Assembly: GCA_018296165.2 (NCBI GenBank)
Contig: JACKQL020000056.1
Span: forward strand, 124,001-188,000
Origin: Termitomyces sp. T153
Taxonomy: Eukaryota > Basidiomycota > Agaricomycetes > Agaricales > Lyophyllaceae
DNA length: 64,000 nt
Reading direction: 5' to 3'
Made by a program: the position numbers and the translations under genes. The notes beneath the pieces are model-generated. The model was given only the letters and a program-made list of their open reading frames with translations. It had not been told where the DNA came from and did not search any database. Shown one piece after another: positions 56,960 to 64,000 of the stretch; position 1 is the stretch's first letter; every line of letters begins with the position of its first letter.

Positions 56960-57987
56960 ATGAAGGAACTTCTGACATAATGTGAGGTCAACTATGAGAT
57001 AAATCTTATCAATGAGACCAAAGATTACTCATACTTCATGCTAAGGTGCCCTAAGTCACTTCAGCAGCAACTGCAGGATAAAATCAACTGCTATGTGTGA
57101 GCTGAGTGGTAGGAGTCATGTGCAGCCAATCAGGCTGCACTGTTATTGTGCATTTCCAAGAAAGATGACTCCTTGCAGATGGCATTAGATGTGTGTCAAT
57201 GCAATGATAACACAGTTAAGGACATAACACCCTTACCTGACCCAGAGGGCATTTGGGAAGAAGTTGTACATGCACCAGTGAGGTCAAAAATTGACCTCAC
57301 AGATGTATATAAGCAAGTGAAGATACATACTTCAGATGTACCTAAGATCATGTTTGTGACCATCACTGGTACATACCACAGTAATATCATTCAGATTGGC
57401 AACTGTAATGTTCCAGCAGCATTTCAATGCCTAATGATGGTCATCTTTAGGAACATCATTGGAAAACAGATGCATGTATATTTAGACAATACATTTGTCT
57501 TCTCAGATTCCATTGAGCAGCATGAAGCACCTTATAGTAGTCTTTGAAAGACTACATGAAAACAAGCTCCACCTTAAATGGAAGAAGTGTGAGCTGTATG
57601 CTGAGCATGTTGAGTGCCTCAGTCCATGTTATTGTTTTGCAGGGTATACACCCTGATATGGACAAATTGAATCAGATCCAGGAGTGGCATACTTCTAGAA
57701 CCTACAACAATATCCAATGATTTGTTGGATTGGTGAACTACATTGGGAACTTTTTGCCTAACATCTCTGCATATACAGGGCCACACCCAGCTGGCAGAAA
57801 TGTCAGCCAGCTGAGTTCATGTCCCAAAAGTTCACTAATGCACAGCAAAATTATGCCATGCACAAATAGAGATGGTGGCAATTCTAGAAGCTCTTCTCAA
57901 ATAATAGGATAAGCTTCTAGGATATAAGATCTGTGTGATTAAAACTCAAGAGAATCTATTGCCCCATCAACAACAGTGGATGGATTT
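56960..57987 (+). pseudogene. Reverse transcriptase/RNase H of the second gypsy element
   Basis: RT motifs in order: LLLCISKKDDSLQMALDV (about 57135-57190), NDNTVKDITPLPDPEGI, RSKIDLTDVYKQVKI (about 57282-57325), NCNVPAAFQCLM and the active-site box YLDN (about 57478, YLDD in active enzymes), then KLHLKWKKCELYAE-like text after a stop and FVGLVNYIGNFLPN (about 57720-57760). An RNase H fragment with HQQQWMDF is cut at 57987 by an LTR of family 1. This lineage is clearly different from the 37397-48311 element. Confidence 0.75.
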
Positions 57988-59076
57988 TGTCAGGTTCTGC
58001 TAACTATGGGAGCTCAGCTTAATTAGGCAAGTCCTTACTAGGCAGACACAACATCCTGCACTTATAATATAGTGCTCCAGACAGGTCCAGACACCAGATA
58101 CTTGTGAGGATCAGGTAAGAGGAGTGGTTCAAACAAGTCTGGAGTGGTCTGAGGAAGTTTAAGACAAGGCACAATGAGGATTGGGCTTGGGGGTTTGTCA
58201 GGCACAAGTCTGGAGGCAAGTATTGAGGGTGTGGGGCAAGCAGAGGTCATGTGAGTGATGGGAGTGGGTCTAAAGATTGATAGAGGATCAATTAATGTTG
58301 ATGGGTTCCAGGGCTGAGTGTAGGGCAAGGTCTGGAGTTAGTTATGAATGTTGGGGGCATAAATGTATAAACAGAGATATGCACAGAGTTTGTAATGGAG
58401 TTAGAGTTGAAAGGAATTCAGGCAATAATAAAGGGAACTGAAGCAGACAAAATGAGATCAAGTTGAGACAAGACAGAGACAAGAATGAAATAAATTGAGA
58501 GAAGTATAAGATGGGAGACAGAAATAGAGATGAGGCTGGGAAACATAATAAACGCAGACTGTAACAGAAGAATATTAGCAATATCAAGACTACCATAGCA
58601 GATATTACTCTACAACTTATATACTGACTACTGCAGCTCTTCTGGAGATAGTGGGTCTGGCAGCAGGGCTTGTCAGAGCCATGCTGGGTCAATGGGTGTT
58701 GGTTCTGATCAATTGGTTGGGCTGCAATGATATATTGATAGGAACTGAGGGAACTAATGGGAGTGTGGACCACACCATGGTTGAAGGGATGTTCTGGAGT
58801 GGTCAAGCAGGCTGTAGTGACATGTTGGTGGGGGTCTGTGGCATGTGCCAGAGTTTCTAGGAAGCTTTCGAGATAGCCAAGAGCTTGAAAGAAAATGGAA
58901 GAGTGATGGGGCTTGCTAGGGGATTGTTGGGATGTGCTGGGAAAGCATTGGAGTTAGCCAGGATGGGTGCTGTAGGTGAACAAAGGTTGGGGTGGGTCAA
59001 AGACATGTTGGTGGGGACTCCAGGGGTGTAGGGTTGCTTGGAAAGAGGTCTGGAGGCCTGGTAGCAGGTTGTGACA
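57988..59076 (-). repeat. Solo family-1 LTR inside the second gypsy element
   Basis: 1089 bp, TGTCAGG...TGACA on the plus strand. In element sense TATATAA lies at 58623-58617 and AGTCTTGATATT at 58591-58580. It splits the RNase H region of the host element (WMDF before it, NVKRELNKVVDC after it). No matching 5-bp flanks are visible (GATTT against ATGTT), and three or four host codons seem to be missing, so a small deletion accompanied or followed the insertion. Confidence 0.8.
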
Positions 59077-59899
59077 ATGTTAAGAGAGAGCTCAATAAGG
59101 TAGTGGACTGTTTATCCCACTACTTCGAGAGTGATTTCCCTTGAGACATGCACTATGTCTACAACTACATATGGGCAGATGTGTGAATCAACTCAGAGGG
59201 GGATGATTTGCCCCCAGCACACCTGCAAGAAATGCAGGCTCAACTGGATCAGATTTGCACTTTCCACAACAGAATGAGCCACAGAAGCTAGTGAGTGAGG
59301 GATTGTCATGAACTTTGTGATGTGGAAGCACAAGAACTTGCCAATATTAATGATGGCATGGAGGGATCAATTCAGGCCCATCAGAGGTCTGAGAGGCCTG
59401 ACAATGGCAGAGACATGACTCTTGGTGAGGCCATTCTTGGAATGGCCAGGCACCTCAATCACAGGATCAGTCTAACAGAGACTTCCTCCAGTGGATCCTG
59501 GCCTTATATGGCAAATACAAGCTCCTTGCTGAAATCCATAGTCAGCCAGAAGGACTTATAGCTAATTTGGACTACTAAAATCTCTTGGGCCATAAAGTGC
59601 TATATATACCTTGTGAGCAGGAGATGGTAACCAAATTGCTCAACCAGGCACACTGCATGGCTGGGCACTTTGGTACCCAGAGAATGACAGAATATATTTG
59701 TCATTAGTACTGGTAGCCAATGGTGGTTGCAGATGCATAAGCATTCTGTACCACCTGCCAACTGTGTCAGCAGGCAAAAGGGAGCTATCAACTCCCCTCA
59801 GGGAAACTGCATTCCCTGCCCATGTCAACTAAACCCTGGGATTTGATAGGAATGGACTTTATAGGTCCTTTTCCTGAGTCCAAGGAGTATAACTACTTA
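59077..59899 (+). pseudogene. RNase H end and integrase start of the second gypsy element
   Basis: Starts with NVKRELNKVVDCLSHYFESD, the usual RNase H end. The integrase zinc-finger region (about 59636-59780) reads HCMAGHFGTQRMTEYI and FCTTCQLCQQAKGSYQL. The first catalytic Asp is in GMDFIGPFPESKEYNYL (about 59848-59898). The frame is then cut by a TA-flanked DNA element. Stops are present between the blocks. Confidence 0.75.
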
Positions 59900-60113
59900 C
59901 AGTGGCTCAAAAAACTGTTCCAATGTTTTATATCCTTTGAAAGATGACATTGGCATGAAGGATTGGAAGTATTTAAAATTCTGATTAAATCATGTAAAAT
60001 ACTATAGCATCATAGCTACAAATTTATTTTAGTTTATATCATTCAAATCAAAACTGATGGAGTAATGGCCATTTTAAAATATTCACTCATTGGGACAGTT
60101 TTTTGAGCATCTC
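59900..60113. mobile_element. Tc1/mariner-type terminal element (214 bp)
   Basis: Inverted ends CAGTGGCTCAAAAAACTGTT and, read inward from the right, GAGATGCTCAAAAAACTGTC, flanked by TA on both sides (59898-59899 and 60114-60115). The host integrase is broken exactly at the left TA. Size and structure suit a MITE. Alternatively it is the long subterminal inverted repeat of a larger Tc1-like element whose transposase start follows at 60240-60420. Confidence 0.6.
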
Positions 60114-60239
60114 TAATTTTGCAGGTTTATCACTATTTTAGTCAGAAATAGAGAGTAAGTTGCAAGTGGGGATATCAACAGAGTCATGTGACTATGTTTG
60201 GTTATATTTGGGAATGGTTCAAGTTGGTTGAACCACATC

Positions 60240-60420
60240 TTGACCTTCAACCACCATTATGAAAGCTACTTCTTCTGCACAATGCTCTACTATTGCTTCT
60301 CTCCTTGCTTAAAGGTATTCTCTGCATCAGATTGAGGCTCAAACTGGTCTAGGGATGTCTACTATTGGGAGGATTGGTAGAGAGTTGGAGGTGAACAAGG
60401 AAAACTATCCTGGAGGCTGT
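60240..60420 (+). pseudogene. Tc1-like transposase N-terminal fragment
   Basis: A frame reads CSTIASLLA, a stop, YSLHQIEAQTGLGMSTIGRI and ENYPGGCSAKL. This matches the helix-turn-helix start of Tc1-like transposases (SLRQIxxxTGLGxSTIxRI, then GGRPxKL). It is truncated before the DDE domain, and gypsy sequence resumes directly after it. Confidence 0.55.
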
Positions 60421-60968
60421 TCAGCCAAGCTCTTGAGAACTTGGCAGCAGTGCACAATGCAATAATTGTGGTGTGTCTTCCAGACACACTCTGCAAATTC
60501 ATATTGTAGACTGGATCCAGAGCTAGAGAAAGGTGCATTGGTGTACCTTTCTATGAACACCCTCAACCTTCCAAAAGGCAAGGCTAGAAAGCTCTGTCTA
60601 AAGTGGGGTTGGGCCATATAGAATCTTGGAGGCCTACAATGAGACCTCCAATTATGTGTTGGAGTTGCTTATGGCACTCCAGGAATGTATGATACATTCT
60701 AAATTCCATGTGTCATTGTTGCAACCCTATAAGGCCTGAAACAATGCACTGTTTTCCAACAAAGCAACACCAAAGCCATATGACTTTGGTGCACTTGACA
60801 ACCAGGAATGGTTTGTTGATGACCTGATAGGTCATTGTTGGAATGGAGCAAACCTCAAGTTTGAGGTTCATTGAAGTTTGCAGGACACCACTTGGGAGTC
60901 CCTTGCTATGTGCAAGGACCTAGAGGCCCTTGACAAGTATCTAGAGCTGCAAGGCATGTGGTGCCCTG
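60418..60968 (+). pseudogene. Integrase C-terminus and chromodomain of the second gypsy element
   Basis: Reads ALENLAAVHNAII, DPELEKGALVYLSMNTLNLP (SH3-like segment, about 60505-60565), then a chromodomain-like block NQEWFVDDLIGHCWNG (about 60802-60850), DTTWESLAMCKDLEALDKYL and LELQGMWCP (to 60968). After the LTR at 60969-62138 it continues AQLAKRTKST. Stops and frame changes interrupt it. Most of the integrase core between 59899 and this block is missing. Confidence 0.65.
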
Positions 60969-62138
60969 TGTCACAACCCATTCCCAAAGCCCCAGACCTC
61001 ATGTCCAGCCACCTTGCTTCCCCAGAGTTCCCCCCCAACTCCCCTGTTGACTCCCCCAACCTTCATTCACTCACAGCACCCACTTCAGGTAACTCTGACA
61101 CTTCTCTGGCAAACCATGACAGCCCCCTGGCTAACTCTGATACCTCCCCTGCAGCCTTCAACACTTCTTCTGCCTCTCCTGAGCCCCTAGGACCTTTCTC
61201 CACTGTTCCTGACACCACCATATGTCACCAGTCTGTCACCCTGACTTACCCAACCAGCTTCAAAGCATCACAACAACTTTGGAATAGCCCACATCCCCAA
61301 CTGATCCCATTATAATCCCATCAGTATATCACCATGGCCTGCCCCTTGATCATAACCAACACCCATTGACTCCACATGACCCCAATGAGCCCTGCCACCA
61401 GACCTGCTATCCCTGGAGCTGTCCCAGTAGTCAGTATATAAGTTGTAGAGTAGCATCCTATACTCTAGTCTTGATATTACCTGTCTTACCTAATGTGTTT
61501 CTGATTGTTTCCCTCTTGTGTTTCATGTTCCATGTTATGTTTCCCTTTCTCCCAGTCTTCCAGTCTTATCTCAGTCTCCCAGTCTTGTCTCATCTCTATC
61601 TCCATTATTATTTTTTATTGTTTTGTATCTCTGCTTGAATCTATTTTTGTTCTCATCTCAATCTCACCTCAACTCTGTCTCATCTTGTTTGACTCCATTT
61701 CCTTTATCATGTCCAAGTCATTTCAACCTTAATGCCATTACAAACCCTGCACTTACAATTACAAAGCCCAAACATTCTTAAACCAACTCTGGACCTCACT
61801 ATTTGCTCAGCCCTAAGACCCATGAACATCCATTGATCCCCCATCAAAATCTGGCTCCAACCCCATCACTTGCATAACCTCCACTTACCCCACACTTCCA
61901 GTACTCACTTCTGGACTTGTGCCTGATGCCCCCTTCAAGCTCAACCCTTCCCCATACCTTGTCTTAGACTTCCCTAGACCACCCTGGACTTGTTCAGACC
62001 ACTCCCCCTCACTTATCCTCACAAGTCTCTGAAGTCTAGACCTTCCCCAAATGCCAAGTTATCAGTGCAGGACATCACATCTGCCTAATAAGGACTTGCC
62101 TAGTGTAGCTGAGCCCCCATGGTCAGTGGAACCTGATA
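60969..62138 (+). repeat. Solo family-1 LTR with target duplication CCCTG
   Basis: 1170 bp, begins TGTCACAACCC and ends CCTGATA (expected TGACA). TATATAA lies at 61435-61441 and AGTCTTGATATT at 61467-61478. Perfect 5-bp flanks CCCTG occur at 60964-60968 and 62139-62143. Removing it restores the reading frame of the host gypsy element. Confidence 0.88.
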
Positions 62139-62143
62139 CCCTG

Positions 62144-64000
62144 CACAGTTGGCTAAAAGGACAAAATCTACTTGACTTAGTCCAGAAGCTGGATAGACTG
62201 CTGTACCAGCAGCCATCAAATATTATGTCAGCCAATTTTTTGGCTGGTTGCAAAGTCCAACTGCTCCTTGTTTTCTACTACAATGTTGGTGCAACACACC
62301 AACTTTGTTCTAGAGGACTTGTTGCCCAATGGGCAAGAAAAAGAAGAAATCTAGTGAAGCAGATGCAAGTCCACCAGACTATCTTTGAGCTCTGAACAGA
62401 GCTCAAGAGTGGGAGGACTAGGGAGCAGAGGACCCCCATAGATTGGATCATTTGGAGCAAGGTTGTTGCCTGGGGACATAGCACTCCCAACAGTGGCAGC
62501 AAGAAGAGCAGCCTCATGGGAATCAAGACCCATGGATGCAGGACTTGCAGCAGTGCCAGAAAATGTGGCCCCACCAGGCTACACCATGACAATGCAGCAG
62601 TTGCCATCATAGGAACATCATGCCCCTGCAACATGATGGAGTAGGTAGAGAATGTGGGGGACCAAGGATGCCCCTACCAATGAATTTTGGATACCCTGTG
62701 GCCACATAACTTGTGTAGTTGCAGGAGTTTCAGCAATATGTAGTGCCACAGTACAATGTGGCCCTAGTGCCAGTGGCTGGACTCAGCCAAGCAACAGGCA
62801 TGGCACTATGTCAATGCAAGTAGGGATATCAGTCCCTGCTCCTCCTGCTCTAGAGGCAATGAAGGTGGACAACAATGGCCCAGAGTCAATTACAGTTCTG
62901 ATGCAATTGTTGGCCCCTCTGTAGCAGGCATATCTGCCTTTGCAACTACAGTGCATCCACCAGATGCCCTGACTCCCTCTACAAGTGCTGTAGAGTGACC
63001 AAGGAAAGGTTTCCTCTGCTAATAAAGGGGGAAAAAGGCAACTATTGACATGTTGTCTTCAGCACTGGCTATGGAGGGTGAAGACAGTCAAGCAATGCTA
63101 CTCAGCAAAGAGAAAGGGCAAAGGCAAAGCAAAAGAGCCTGCATCCTCCACAACTGCCAATGAGCAAATTGCTCACCTTCTCCAGCATCTTCATGATGTT
63201 GGAGTACCAGAGGACATCAGATCTGACATCCTCAAGAATCCAGTGGCACAATTGGTACTCTCTTAAGTTCTGAACAAACTTGATATTGTTGGAAATCAAA
63301 GGGTTGAGGCTTGTTCAGACCTCTTCCATTCATCATTGGGGAACAAGAAACAAGTAGCATCCCCTCCTCAACTTCCAGAGGCCAAGAAGGCTTGTACAGG
63401 GCCCTCTGTCTTCATTAAGGGTTCCTTGACTCAAAGGGCACTACTGGTGCCCTATGATGATTTTGTGCCCACTGGTAATGACCAGGTGATGGACAAGTGC
63501 CCTGACTGCAGAGCACCCCAGTCCACAGCTGCACTGTCAAAGCTAGCACCAGCAAAGGCTAGACCATCAAGGCCAGCAACCTCTAAGGCTGGCTCCACAA
63601 AGCTAGCTATGACCAAAGTACCAGCTGATGACCTTGCAGAGTTCTCAAACTAAGAACCTACACTTTCCCAACTGCCTTATCCCACAAGCACTTCAAACCA
63701 GTGCATTGGGACCCTTGTGACAAAGAGTTCTTTGCCACTCAAGTGCAGGCTTCTTGAGCCACAGCCAGAACTGCAGCTGCTACTAAACAGCTGTTAGCCA
63801 TTGATGCCAAGAAGTCCAAATTGGACCTCAAATAGCTTAATGACACAGTGCCCAGCTGCCTTCCAGACAGCTGGGACTCAATGCTGGTGTGAGGGCACTA
63901 TGAGTGCTGCAATGACTTCTGAAGTATTTTGCACCCCAACTTCTATTGGTCTCTAATGACCAATATGGTCTTTGTCAGCAACAAAGTGGTCTTTGCCCAC
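62144..64000 (+). other. Unassigned coding relics to the window edge
   Basis: The first 50 bp are the end of the second gypsy pol. After that, plus-strand frames of 73-114 codons occur (62652-62924, 63045-63266, 63336-63653). They include a Lys-rich RKGKGKAKEPASSTT stretch, EQIAHLLQHLHDVGVPEDI, and a C-x2-C pair in MDKCPDCRAP. They could be parts of one interrupted gene, possibly the gag-like region of another retroelement, but no family was recognised. Confidence 0.3.

Noticed and set aside
57988..59076. A target duplication for this LTR
   Set aside because: Flanks GATTT and ATGTT do not match, and host codons are missing at the junction.

Overview
The window looks like nuclear DNA from a mushroom-forming basidiomycete (Agaricomycetes). 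The evidence is short introns of about 41-53 bp, a patatin/NB-ARC/TPR NOD-like receptor (NLR) of the fungal type, a PHO88/SND3-like gene, KDZ, hAT and Tc1-like DNA transposon remnants, and chromodomain Ty3/gypsy elements. The species cannot be named from the sequence alone. Most of the 64 kb is nested and decaying transposable elements. Only one long gene is convincingly intact.

Layout. 1-1147: an edge-truncated gene for a repeat-rich, Gln/Glu-rich coiled-coil protein on the minus strand, with one nonsense codon. 1684-15289: an old minus-strand LTR retrotransposon, split by a younger copy of its own family (1948-8052; 1145-bp LTRs, target duplication GGTGG). 15390-18236: the C-terminal end of a KDZ-type transposase, then an acidic repeat protein of unknown function. 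18570-19440: an array of tRNA-like SINE units. 20198-22836: a second LTR family next to a gypsy gag-protease relic. 23714-24514: an internally deleted hAT element. 24530-25572: the 5' end of another LTR element, which abuts a PHO88-like pseudogene (25574-26357). 27242-31555: an intact six-exon NLR gene of 1353 codons. 32866-34690: a further LTR and tRNA-like repeats. 35118-49283: a Penelope-like reverse transcriptase gene split by a full-length chromodomain gypsy element (37397-48311; 949-bp LTRs, target duplication GTTGT). 50495-62190: a solo LTR, an integrase relic, and a decayed second gypsy element that has itself received two LTRs of the first family and a Tc1-like element. 62191-64000: unrecognised coding relics.

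Three points stand out. First, all seven LTRs of the main family carry a TATA box exactly 32 nt upstream of a 12-nt sequence that is perfectly complementary to the primer-binding site just outside the LTR, wherever that site is present. This is the arrangement expected for Tf1-style self-priming. Second, these elements carry an antisense coiled-coil ORF downstream of pol, and the full-length copy has two consecutive retropepsin-like motifs. Third, the NLR gene is intact although its last 2.78-kb exon has a single CpG, and its patatin domain lacks both the catalytic Ser and Asp. The whole window, apart from the youngest element and the PHO88 region, shows strong CpG loss with CGA-to-TGA nonsense changes.
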